Source: Candidatus Aciduliprofundum sp. JdFR-45 (GTDB lineage Archaea > Thermoplasmatota > Thermoplasmata > Thermoplasmatales > JdFR-45). Taken from it: 9,144 nucleotides of DNA. Shown in pieces: positions 1-5,437 of the stretch. A program made the position numbers and the translations under genes. The stretch covers positions 1 to 9,144 of the forward strand of contig MTNG01000078.1 in NCBI GenBank assembly GCA_002011395.1, written 5' to 3'. The number at the start of each line of letters is the position of its first letter. Position 1 is the first letter of the stretch. The notes beneath the pieces are model-generated. The model was not told the DNA's origin, did not search any database, and was given only the letters and a program-made list of their open reading frames with translations.

Positions 1-288
1 GAGCCGATAGCGAGGAACATAGGCGAGGAGCAGTTCCCCGTGGACGCGGCCGTCTTCGTCGCCTACATCGTCTCGCGGGGTAAGGAACTCCGCGAGATAC
101 CTGTGAGGGTCGGGGTGGAGGTGGAAGTCCAGAAGAACCACATCGTTGAACTGCCCTACGCGTACCCCGTCGTGGACGGAAGGCCCTTCATGTCGGAGAA
201 ACTGCTGAGATACCTCACGTCGGATGAAATCGTGAGGGACGAGGAGAGGGCGCTCAGAACGGGACACATGCCGTCGGTGGTTGAATGA
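1..288 (+). CDS. Unrecognised protein, C-terminal 95 residues (5' end outside the window)
   Basis: The frame is open from the first base and ends at TGA 286-288, so this is the C-terminal part of a longer protein. I do not recognise the family. The visible part looks soluble. It has a hydrophobic segment (VDAAVFVAYIVSR), an alternating hydrophobic/charged stretch that looks like beta strands (IPVRVGVEVEVQ), then a Pro/Tyr-rich turn (ELPYAYPVVDGRPF) and a charged, probably helical tail. Codon use (AGG, ATA, GTG, GAG) matches the downstream genes, and the stop overlaps the ncsA start as ATGA. Together these support a real gene in the same operon. There are no transmembrane segments or cysteine motifs in the visible part. 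The reading frame is fairly certain; the function is unknown. Confidence 0.7.
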   Translation, partial: EPIARNIGEEQFPVDAAVFVAYIVSRGKELREIPVRVGVEVEVQKNHIVELPYAYPVVDGRPFMSEKLLRYLTSDEIVRDEERALRTGHMPSVVE

Positions 289-1211
289 AGTGCGATTTCT
301 GCGAAAGGGATGCGATCATATTCGTCAGGTACAGCGGGAGACACCTTTGCAGGGACCACTTTATAAGGTTCGTGGAGCGGCGCGTGAAGGAGGAACTCAG
401 GAAACAGGCGGACATACGCCGCGGAACGATAGCCGTGGGCATCTCGGGCGGAAAGGACAGCGCCGTGGCCCTGTACCTGCTCCACCGGATATTCCGGAAG
501 AATAGAGATCTGAAATTGGTGGCGATAACGGTGGATGAGGGAATCTCCGGCTACAGGGACGAGGCGATGAAGTACGCGAAGCGTCTCACGGACATGCTCG
601 GTGTGGAACACATCGTGGTGACCTTCAGGGAACTCTACGGCCTCACCCTGGACGAGATCGCCCCACACACGGACCCGCACACGCCGTGCTCGTACTGCGG
701 GGTTCTCAGGAGGAAGGCGCTCAACGTCGCGGCGAAGCGCATCAACGCGTCTTTTCTCGCCACGGGGCTGAACCTAGACGACACCGCGCAGACGATACTG
801 ATGAACATAACGAGGGGCGATGTGGAGCGCCTCGCCAGAATGGGACCCCACGGCAGGGTTAGGGAGGGGCTCATACCGCGTCTCCAGCCGCTCAGGAGGA
901 TACCGGAGAAGGAGGTCATGCTCTACGCCATGCTCCGGGGCATACCCTTCCACGCGGGCACCTGTCCCTACGCCGCGACTGCCGTAAGAAACATATACAG
1001 GGAAATTCTATTCAAACTGGAAGAGGACACACCCGGCACGAGACACGCGGTGCTGAACACCCACGAGGAGATCCGCAGGGCGCTGGAGGAGAGATACGCC
1101 GGGGTGAAACTCGCCGAGTGCAGGATATGCGGCGAACCCTGCGTGGGTCGCATCTGCAAGGCGTGCGAGATGCTGGACAGGATCAGAAGGAGGTTGACCG
1201 ATGCAGGTTGA
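285..1211 (+). CDS. ncsA: tRNA 2-thiolation enzyme, NcsA/TtuA/Ctu1 family
   Basis: 308 aa, full length for the family. These cytosolic enzymes adenylate a tRNA uridine and replace its oxygen with sulfur (U34 for Ncs6/Ctu1-type members, U54 for TtuA). Sulfur usually comes from a ubiquitin-like carrier such as SAMP or TtuB. The N-terminal zinc site is C3, C6, C22 and H25. The PP-loop ATP-pyrophosphatase motif SGGKDS is at 54-59. C135, C138 and C227 match in spacing the three cysteines that hold a 4Fe-4S cluster in TtuA. A second zinc site is C279, C282, C291 and C294, with an extra C286. The ATG overlaps the upstream stop by 4 bp (ATGA) and follows GGTGGT at 276-281. The gene overlaps radB by 11 bp. 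Whether it modifies position 34 or 54 cannot be read from sequence alone. Confidence 0.93.
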   Translation: MKCDFCERDAIIFVRYSGRHLCRDHFIRFVERRVKEELRKQADIRRGTIAVGISGGKDSAVALYLLHRIFRKNRDLKLVAITVDEGISGYRDEAMKYAKRLTDMLGVEHIVVTFRELYGLTLDEIAPHTDPHTPCSYCGVLRRKALNVAAKRINASFLATGLNLDDTAQTILMNITRGDVERLARMGPHGRVREGLIPRLQPLRRIPEKEVMLYAMLRGIPFHAGTCPYAATAVRNIYREILFKLEEDTPGTRHAVLNTHEEIRRALEERYAGVKLAECRICGEPCVGRICKACEMLDRIRRRLTDAG

Positions 1212-1878
1212 GATGGAGAGCCACGTCCTCCCGACCCTCACGTTGCTGGACGACATACTGGGAGGGGGACTGGAGAGGGGCGTGATAACGGAGATATACG
1301 GTGAGGGAGGCACGGGAAAAACCAACCTCTGCATGTGCATAGCGGCCAACGTCATAAGGCAGGGGTTCAAGGTCGTCTACGTGGACACGGAGGGGCTGCC
1401 CATGCACCGCATGGCCCAGATCGCCGGGAGGGATGCGCTGAAGGACCTCATCGTCTACCGTCCGACGGACTGGGAGGAGCAGAACAGCGCCGTGGACGAG
1501 GTGTCCCGGCTGCTGGAGAGGAGGGGCGACATACCGCTGCTCATCGTTGACTCGCTCACCAACTTCTACCGGCTGGAGTTCGGGGAGGAGGCGGTGAGGG
1601 ACCTTGGAAGACAACTCCTGAAACTCCAGAAGATGGCGAGAAATCTCAACGTAGCCGTGGTTGTGACAAATCAGGTTTACACAGATACGCATGAGGGGAG
1701 GATAAAGCCCATCGGCGGACACATGCTGCAGCACGTGGCGAAGGTCATACTCGCGCTGGAAAGGCACAGCGACGTGAGGGTTGTGAGGGTGGAAAAGCAC
1801 AGGTCGTACATGGACGGGGCGAAAGCTTATTTCCTGATAACCGATAGGGGAGTGGAGGCGGCGCCGTATGGGGATTAA
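1201..1878 (+). CDS. radB: DNA repair and recombination protein RadB
   Basis: 225 aa, normal for RadB, the short euryarchaeal RecA/RadA paralogue made of the ATPase core without RadA's N-terminal helix-hairpin-helix domain. Walker A is GEGGTGKT at 34-41. Walker B is the hydrophobic strand PLLIVDS ending at D117-S118. The segment VVTNQVYTD at 154-162 corresponds to the RecA region before loop L2. RadB is thought to assist RadA and Holliday-junction processing rather than to catalyse strand exchange itself; that is family knowledge. The ATG at 1201 is preceded by GGAGGTTG, a good ribosome-binding site inside the ncsA 3' end. The last 11 bp overlap the fen start. Cytosolic, co-transcribed with ncsA and fen. 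Confidence 0.95.
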   Translation: MQVEMESHVLPTLTLLDDILGGGLERGVITEIYGEGGTGKTNLCMCIAANVIRQGFKVVYVDTEGLPMHRMAQIAGRDALKDLIVYRPTDWEEQNSAVDEVSRLLERRGDIPLLIVDSLTNFYRLEFGEEAVRDLGRQLLKLQKMARNLNVAVVVTNQVYTDTHEGRIKPIGGHMLQHVAKVILALERHSDVRVVRVEKHRSYMDGAKAYFLITDRGVEAAPYGD

Positions 1879-2887
1879 CCTCTCGGACATCGTGGAAGCA
1901 AGGGAAATAGAGATGAAGGACCTGAAGGGCAGGGCGGTGGCGATAGACGCCTACAACACCCTGTACCAGTTTCTGACCACAATAAGACAGCCGGACGGCA
2001 CACCGCTCATGGACTCCACGGGGCGCATCACCTCGCACCTGTCCGGGCTTCTGTACCGCACGGCCAACTTCATGCAGGAGGGCATCCGCCCCGTCTACGT
2101 CTTCGACGGAAAACCGCCGGAGTTGAAGGCGACCACGATAGAGGAGAGAGTGGCCGCGAGGAGGGCCGCGGAGGAGGAGTGGGCCCGTGCACTGGAAGAG
2201 GGGGATGTGGAGAGGGCCTTCCTGAAGGCGAGGCAGAGCGCCCGGCTGACGAAGGATATGGTGGAGGATGCAAAGCGCCTTCTGGACCTGATGGGAATTC
2301 CCTGGGTGCAGGCGCCGGCGGAGGGAGAGGCCCAGGCGGCCCACATGGCGAGGAAGGGGGACTGCTACGCGGCCGCCTCGCAGGACTACGACTCGCTTCT
2401 GTTCGGGACGCCGCGCCTCGTTAGGAACCTGGCGGTCACGGGTAAGAGAAAACTTCCCAGGAAGAGGGTGTACGTGGATGTGAAGCCCGAAATCGTGGTT
2501 CTGGACGATGTGCTTCACAACCTCGGCATCAGCAGGGAGCAACTCGTGGACCTCGCGATACTCGTTGGGACGGACTTCAACGAGGGGATAAAGAGGGTGG
2601 GTCCCAAGACGGCCCTCAAACTCGTGAAGAAGTACGGCTCCCTGCCCGCCGTGCTGAAGGCGAAGGGATGGGAGATCCCCATGTGGGAGGAGGTCCGGGA
2701 GATATTTCTCAACCCAGAGGTGACGGATGAGTATACCCTGAAATGGGGCGATGCGGACGAGGAGGGCGTAATCCGCTTTCTCTGCGGCGAGAGGGACTTC
2801 TCCGAGGACAGAGTGCGGAATGCCCTGAAGAAGGTTAGGGCCTTCAGGGGGGCGGCGGGGCAGCGGAGCTTGGAGGACTGGTTTTAA
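1868..2887 (+). CDS. fen: Flap endonuclease 1 (FEN1), structure-specific 5' nuclease
   Basis: 339 aa, full length. FEN1 removes 5' flaps during Okazaki-fragment maturation and repair, using two metal ions held by acidic residues. The expected acids are all present: D27 (AIDAYN), D80 (VFDGKPP), E152 and E154 (APAEGEAQ), D173 and D175 (SQDYDS) and D236 (LVGTDF). The helix-hairpin-helix region GIKRVGPKTALKLVKKYG lies at about 240-257. The protein ends in QRSLEDWF (332-339), a PCNA-interacting box that would place it on the sliding clamp. The start MGINLSDIV is the typical archaeal FEN1 N-terminus and overlaps the radB stop by 11 bp, with GGAGTGGAGG just upstream. Last gene of the first operon. 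Confidence 0.97.
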   Translation: MGINLSDIVEAREIEMKDLKGRAVAIDAYNTLYQFLTTIRQPDGTPLMDSTGRITSHLSGLLYRTANFMQEGIRPVYVFDGKPPELKATTIEERVAARRAAEEEWARALEEGDVERAFLKARQSARLTKDMVEDAKRLLDLMGIPWVQAPAEGEAQAAHMARKGDCYAAASQDYDSLLFGTPRLVRNLAVTGKRKLPRKRVYVDVKPEIVVLDDVLHNLGISREQLVDLAILVGTDFNEGIKRVGPKTALKLVKKYGSLPAVLKAKGWEIPMWEEVREIFLNPEVTDEYTLKWGDADEEGVIRFLCGERDFSEDRVRNALKKVRAFRGAAGQRSLEDWF

Positions 2888-2904
2888 ATGCCCTCAGCCA
2901 GTCA

Positions 2905-2919
2905 GAGAAAGTATTTATA
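2905..2919 (+). promoter_or_regulatory. BRE/TATA promoter for the RAM-domain gene
   Basis: GAGAAA at 2905-2910 followed by GTATTTATA at 2911-2919 fits the archaeal BRE plus TATA arrangement. It lies in the gap after the fen stop. A start about 25 bp downstream (near 2938-2943) would leave a very short leader containing the GGGGTGA ribosome-binding site. It suggests the RAM-domain/membrane-protein pair is transcribed apart from the fen operon. Confidence 0.6.
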
Positions 2920-2941
2920 GAAAGTTGCGATACATGGCACT

Positions 2942-2948
2942 GGGGTGA
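2942..2948 (+). promoter_or_regulatory. Shine-Dalgarno site of the RAM-domain gene
   Basis: GGGGTGA ends 6 nt before the ATG at 2955 and matches the end of archaeal 16S rRNA. It fixes the start codon of the 77-aa protein. Confidence 0.65.
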
Positions 2949-2954
2949 AAACAC

Positions 2955-3188
2955 ATGCCCATAGGATTTGTGCTGATAAGCACTGCGCCTGGAATGGAGC
3001 ACGAGGTGTACAAGAAACTGCTGGAGATAGAGCAGATAGTGGAACTCAACCCGCTCTTCGGGGAGTACGACCTCATCGCCAAGATAGAGGCGAAGGACCT
3101 GGATGAGCTGAGCCACATAGTGATAGAGCAGATCAGGAAGATCCCGGGTGTCGTGGACACGAAGACGCTAACGAGCATAAAGTTCTGA
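2955..3188 (+). CDS. Stand-alone Lrp/AsnC-type ligand-binding (RAM) domain protein
   Basis: 77 aa. The whole protein is one ferredoxin-like alpha/beta RAM domain as found at the C-terminus of Lrp/AsnC regulators. It shows strand GFVLISTAPG, helix EHEVYKKLLEI, then the typical NPLFGEYDLIAKIEA stretch, a second helix (DLDELSHIVIEQI) and the closing IPGVVDTKTLTSIKF. There is no helix-turn-helix, and the strong RBS and upstream promoter show that none was lost by a wrong start. Stand-alone RAM proteins are known to form ring-like oligomers and to bind amino acids or other small molecules, sometimes pairing with full-length Lrp proteins. Here it has its own promoter and lies 13 bp ahead of a small membrane protein, probably co-transcribed. 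The ligand is unknown. Confidence 0.9.
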   Translation: MPIGFVLISTAPGMEHEVYKKLLEIEQIVELNPLFGEYDLIAKIEAKDLDELSHIVIEQIRKIPGVVDTKTLTSIKF

Positions 3189-3201
3189 GGGAAGCGGGGA
3201 A

Positions 3202-3492
3202 ATGACGCTGGACATCTTCATAGGGGTCTTCGTGTGCGCCTTCGCGCTGGTCCTCATGGTACTTGGAGCGCTGACTGCGTACTTCGGCAGCGGGAAGAGC
3301 AGGGCGGTCGGAATCGGCTACCTGGTGGTCGGCCTCGCCATGGGCGCTGTGTACGGCCTTTACCAGCACATGACAAGGCCCGGCTTTCTGATGAACAGCG
3401 TGATATATCCGGCGCTCTTCTACGGACTTGCTATCATAGTCGGCGCCGTGGCGGCTCTGGGCGTCTTCATAGTGGGCATAATAAAGACGTGA
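3202..3492 (+). CDS. Small three-helix membrane protein, unknown function
   Basis: 96 aa, not recognised as a named family. Hydrophobic stretches at about 5-28, 35-53 and 67-94 predict three membrane helices. They are joined by a short basic loop (GSGKSRAVG) and a longer loop (YQHMTRPGFLMNS). The C-terminus is very short (IIKT). There are no cysteine pairs, catalytic motifs or soluble domain. Charge placement weakly suggests that the loop with K32 and R34 is cytoplasmic. The gene starts 13 bp after the RAM-domain stop, and its best ribosome-binding site (GAGGG, 3187-3191) overlaps that stop codon, so translation is probably coupled. Base and codon use resemble the neighbours. It may sense or transport something related to the RAM ligand, but that is only inference from position. 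Confidence 0.8.
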   Translation: MTLDIFIGVFVCAFALVLMVLGALTAYFGSGKSRAVGIGYLVVGLAMGAVYGLYQHMTRPGFLMNSVIYPALFYGLAIIVGAVAALGVFIVGIIKT

Positions 3493-3500
3493 AATCACAA

Positions 3501-3510
3501 CTTTTATTTT
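3501..3510 (+). promoter_or_regulatory. TATA box of guaAB, probably giving a leaderless mRNA
   Basis: CTTTTATTTT is centred about 27 bp before the guaAB ATG at 3532, and no purine-rich ribosome-binding site lies between (the spacer is C-rich). This spacing is expected for transcription starting at or next to the start codon. The same T-rich tract lies 8 bp after the previous stop and could also serve as a U-rich termination signal for the upstream pair. Confidence 0.6.
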
Positions 3511-3531
3511 CAATCCCTCCATCGCCCACCC

Positions 3532-4476
3532 ATGTTTGACCCGGCGTCCTTCGTTGAGGAGAAGGTAGGCGAACTCCAGAAGGAGATTGACGGCAGGGCC
3601 ATCATAGCCGTCTCCGGCGGTGTGGACAGCACCGTTGCAGCGGTTCTGGTGAACAGAGCGATAGGGGACCGGCTGCTCGCAGTGTTCGTTGACACGGGGC
3701 TGATGAGGAAGGGCGAGACGGAGTACGTGGATAACCTTCTGAGAGAACTCGGATTGAATTACCGGATAGTCCGCGCGGAGGGGGAATTCCTCAGCGCCCT
3801 GAGGGGTGTGACGGACCCGGAGAGGAAGAGGAAGATCATAGGGAACACCTTCGTTGAGGTTTTCGAACGCGTTGCCGAGGAGTGCGGCGCGGAATACCTA
3901 GTGCAGGGAACAATCGCGCCCGACTGGATAGAGAGCGGTGGCGGGCTGAGAGACACGATAAAGAGCCACCACAACGTGGGCGGACTGCCCGAGAGGATGA
4001 ATCTTAAACTAGTGGAGCCGCTGAAGGACCTGTACAAGGATGAAGTCCGCTCGGTGGCGAGGTATCTGGGCATACCCGTGGCGGAGAGGCAGCCCTTTCC
4101 CGGACCGGGTCTGGCGGTTCGTATCCTCGGCGAGGTGACGAAGGAGAAACTGGAGCTCATAAGGGAGGCGAACAGCATCGTTGAGGAGGAGATAGAGAGG
4201 GGGGCTGAGAGAGGACTCATGGAAAGGCCATGGCAGTACTTCGCCGTTCTCCTGCCCGTGAAGAGCGTGGGCGTCCACGGAGATAAGAGGGCCTATGGGT
4301 ACACCGTGGCCGTTAGGGCCGTTGAAAGCGTTGATGGGATGACCGCGGCCTATTCAAAGATCCCACACGAAGTTCTGGAGAGGATCTCCGTGAGGATCAC
4401 AAACACTCTCCCGCAGGTCACCCGCGTTGTCTACGACCTAACCAACAAGCCTCCTGCCACCATAGAATGGGAATAA
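3532..4476 (+). CDS. guaAB: GMP synthase, ATP-pyrophosphatase subunit (GuaAb)
   Basis: 314 aa. It makes GMP from XMP: XMP is adenylated with ATP and then aminated with ammonia. The PP-loop SGGVDS is at 28-33. The segment KSHHNVGGLP at 144-153 and the family signature QPFPGPGLAVRILGE at 187-201 follow. The C-terminal dimerisation/XMP-binding domain ends in TNKPPATIEWE. The glutaminase domain fused at the N-terminus of bacterial GuaA is absent, as usual in archaea, where a separate GuaAa subunit supplies ammonia; that gene is not in this window. The start MFDPASFVEE is the usual archaeal N-terminus and agrees with a TATA box about 27 bp upstream and no RBS. Nothing looks broken. Confidence 0.97.
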   Translation: MFDPASFVEEKVGELQKEIDGRAIIAVSGGVDSTVAAVLVNRAIGDRLLAVFVDTGLMRKGETEYVDNLLRELGLNYRIVRAEGEFLSALRGVTDPERKRKIIGNTFVEVFERVAEECGAEYLVQGTIAPDWIESGGGLRDTIKSHHNVGGLPERMNLKLVEPLKDLYKDEVRSVARYLGIPVAERQPFPGPGLAVRILGEVTKEKLELIREANSIVEEEIERGAERGLMERPWQYFAVLLPVKSVGVHGDKRAYGYTVAVRAVESVDGMTAAYSKIPHEVLERISVRITNTLPQVTRVVYDLTNKPPATIEWE

Positions 4477-4498
4477 TTAATAAAAGTAATAAAATACA

Positions 4499-4513
4499 CG
4501 AAAGATTTAAGTA
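4499..4513 (+). promoter_or_regulatory. Probable BRE/TATA promoter of the winged-helix gene
   Basis: CGAAA at 4499-4503 followed by GATTTAAGTA at 4504-4513 lies 27-36 bp ahead of the ATG at 4540, right for a near-leaderless start. No Shine-Dalgarno site is present. The surrounding gap (4477-4539) is AT-rich and has other TATA-like strings (TTAATAAAAG, TCATATAATA), but they are too far from or too close to the start codon. Confidence 0.45.
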
Positions 4514-4539
4514 ATACCGGGTTCATATAATACGCTGCC

Positions 4540-4974
4540 ATGAGAGGGGCAGGGATAAAGGGCAGGGTGCTACTGCATCTTCTCTCCTACATCGCGTGGG
4601 ACACGGAGTACTCCGCGCCCTACGAGATAACCATAGAGGGGATCGCAGAGGCCGTGTCCGCCGGAAAGAACTCCGTCTCGCGCGAGTTGAGGGAACTCAT
4701 ACAGATGGGACTTGTGAGCGCAAGGAAATGCCACATCAGGGGGTTCAGGGCCAAGAAAAACGCCTTCACGCTGACCGAGAGAGGTATAGAGGAGGCTAGG
4801 GCACTCTTGGCGCGCGCTATGTCCGTTGAAGTGGCCGTGTGGAAAGGGGACGACTTCAAAAAAGTGCCGCTGAGAAAAACCCTTAAATGCAAAAATCCGG
4901 GGCCCAGAGACGTTCTGCGGGCGGTGGAAAGGTTCAAACTGGGCGATTCAGATCTTTTCGGTACCGCTGAGTGA
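4540..4974 (+). CDS. Winged helix-turn-helix protein, probable transcriptional regulator
   Basis: 144 aa. An N-terminal helix (KGRVLLHLLSYI, 7-18) leads into ITIEGIAEAVSAGKNSVSRE (30-49), a clear helix-turn-helix, then LRELIQMGLVSARKCHI and a basic beta wing (RGFRAKKNAFTLTERG, 67-82). This is a MarR-like winged-helix fold of a type common in archaea, where it often leads a longer protein with an ATPase or repeat domain. Here it stands alone with a C-terminal tail of about 60 residues containing a lysine-rich part (KKVPLRKTLKCKNPG) and an amphipathic helix (RDVLRAVERF). No effector-binding domain is recognisable, and the tail may form a dimer or partner contact. The target is unknown; the nearby divergent promoter region (5215-5320) is a candidate. 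The last 27 bp overlap the end of the opposite-strand PRC-barrel gene. Confidence 0.85.
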   Translation: MRGAGIKGRVLLHLLSYIAWDTEYSAPYEITIEGIAEAVSAGKNSVSRELRELIQMGLVSARKCHIRGFRAKKNAFTLTERGIEEARALLARAMSVEVAVWKGDDFKKVPLRKTLKCKNPGPRDVLRAVERFKLGDSDLFGTAE

Positions 4975-5214
4975 CACGTACGAGGGGAACTTTTTGAGTA
5001 TGATTATGTCCCCCACCGCCTTGACCCATCTGTAAGGCACGAGTACCGCCACACCGTCTTCAACGAGGAGGGGGTTTGTCTTGCCCACGTAGAGGCCGTA
5101 AATGCACTGATTGTCCGTGTCCACGGACACGTCCTCCACGGTGCCGAGTAGATAGCCCTTCTCGGTGTAAACCTCAAGTCCTATAAGCTCCGTAACCTCC
5201 GTCAGCATGGTCAT
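4948..5214 (-). CDS. Single-domain PRC-barrel protein
   Basis: 88 aa (86 if the second ATG at 5208 is used). It is one PRC-barrel: ELIGLEVYTEKGYLLGTVED, then a Gly/Val-rich strand (CIYGLYVGKTNP) and the typical closing stretch VLVPYRWVKAVGDIIILKKF. PRC-barrels are small beta barrels that mediate protein contacts, in photosynthetic reaction centre H subunits and ribosome maturation factor RimM among others. In haloarchaea, short PRC-barrel proteins (CdpB1/CdpB2) bind the FtsZ anchor SepF in cell division, so a divisome role is possible here but is inference. AGGGATGA just before the ATG at 5208 resembles a weak RBS and slightly favours that start. The gene has its own TATA box and overlaps the winged-helix gene end-to-end. 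Confidence 0.9.
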   Translation of the reverse strand: MTMLTEVTELIGLEVYTEKGYLLGTVEDVSVDTDNQCIYGLYVGKTNPLLVEDGVAVLVPYRWVKAVGDIIILKKFPSYVSLSGTEKI

Positions 5215-5240
5215 CCCTGTAGAGGGTATCAGGGCGCTGT

Positions 5241-5257
5241 TATATAATTATTTCGCG
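5241..5257 (-). promoter_or_regulatory. BRE/TATA promoter of the PRC-barrel gene
   Basis: Read on the minus strand, CGCGAAA (5257-5251) precedes TAATTATATA (5250-5241), a near-ideal archaeal BRE/TATA pair. Transcription would start around 5220, leaving a leader of only about 6-12 nt before the ATG at 5214 or 5208. Confidence 0.7.
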
Positions 5258-5277
5258 TCGGGTCGCGGCGAGGCATG

Positions 5278-5318
5278 TATGGAAAATTTCATATAACACC
5301 GCATGTTATTATTATAAT
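5278..5318 (+). promoter_or_regulatory. Probable promoter region of the radical SAM gene
   Basis: Two TATA-like stretches face rightward: GGAAAATTTCATATAAC (5281-5297, with a BRE-like GGAAAA) and TTATTATTATAAT (5306-5318). They predict starts near 5318-5325 and 5340-5345. The imperfect palindrome TATGGAAAATTTCATA (5278-5293, 12 of 16 positions symmetric) overlaps the first and could be a regulator site. About 30 bp to the left is the opposing PRC-barrel TATA box, so the region is a divergent promoter. Which box is used is not decided by sequence. Confidence 0.45.
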
Positions 5319-5319
5319 C

Positions 5320-5437
5320 ACTTCGGCATCCCCGGGGACCGGAGGTGGCATTAGATGCAGGAGTTCGCATGGGGAAGGGGTTGCACGCATGCAGTTCCGC
5401 GAATGGAGTGCGGAGAGCGCCTTGGGAGGTGGTGGCC
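5320..5437 (+). other. Probable untranslated leader of the radical SAM gene
   Basis: Between the likely transcription start and the best start codon lie roughly 95-120 nt, long for an archaeal leader. The same frame stays open back to a GTG at 5345, but the codons there (GCA, TTA, GAT, GCA, GGA, GTT and later TTG, AGT, CCT) differ from the G/C-ending codons of the gene body, and the stretch reads as unrelated to the protein. Short potential hairpins are visible: CCCCGGGG (self-complementary, 5330-5337), GCAT/ATGC around a 3-nt loop (5348-5358) and CCGC/GCGG around a 9-nt loop (5397-5413). I recognise no known riboswitch, and no cobalamin-riboswitch core. Confidence 0.4.
5424..5431 (+). promoter_or_regulatory. 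Shine-Dalgarno site setting the radical SAM start
   Basis: GGGAGGTG ends 6 nt before the GTG at 5438. It is among the strongest ribosome-binding sites in the window and is the main reason to prefer this start over the GTG at 5345. Confidence 0.7.

Noticed and set aside
156..680. Open frame of 174 codons on the minus strand over the ncsA 5' end
   Set aside because: Antisense shadow across the junction of two well-supported genes, with no RBS or motif.
1183..1890. Long open frame of 235 codons on the minus strand over radB
   Set aside because: It lies antisense to a clear RadB, has a His/Leu/Pro/Arg-rich composition typical of reverse frames of GC-rich genes, and shows no motif.
1745..2542. 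Long open frame of 265 codons on the minus strand over radB and fen
   Set aside because: Antisense to intact RadB and FEN1 motifs; low-complexity Arg/His/Leu composition and no recognisable domain.
5345..5437. N-terminal extension of the radical SAM protein from the GTG at 5345
   Set aside because: Codon choice in the extension is unlike the gene body, no well-placed RBS precedes the GTG, and a strong GGGAGGTG sits 6 nt before the GTG at 5438, where the conserved-looking protein begins.
5324..5437. Possible tRNA or known riboswitch in the leader
   Set aside because: I could not form a cloverleaf with a T-loop and acceptor stem, nor find cobalamin- or SAM-riboswitch core motifs; only short isolated hairpins are present.
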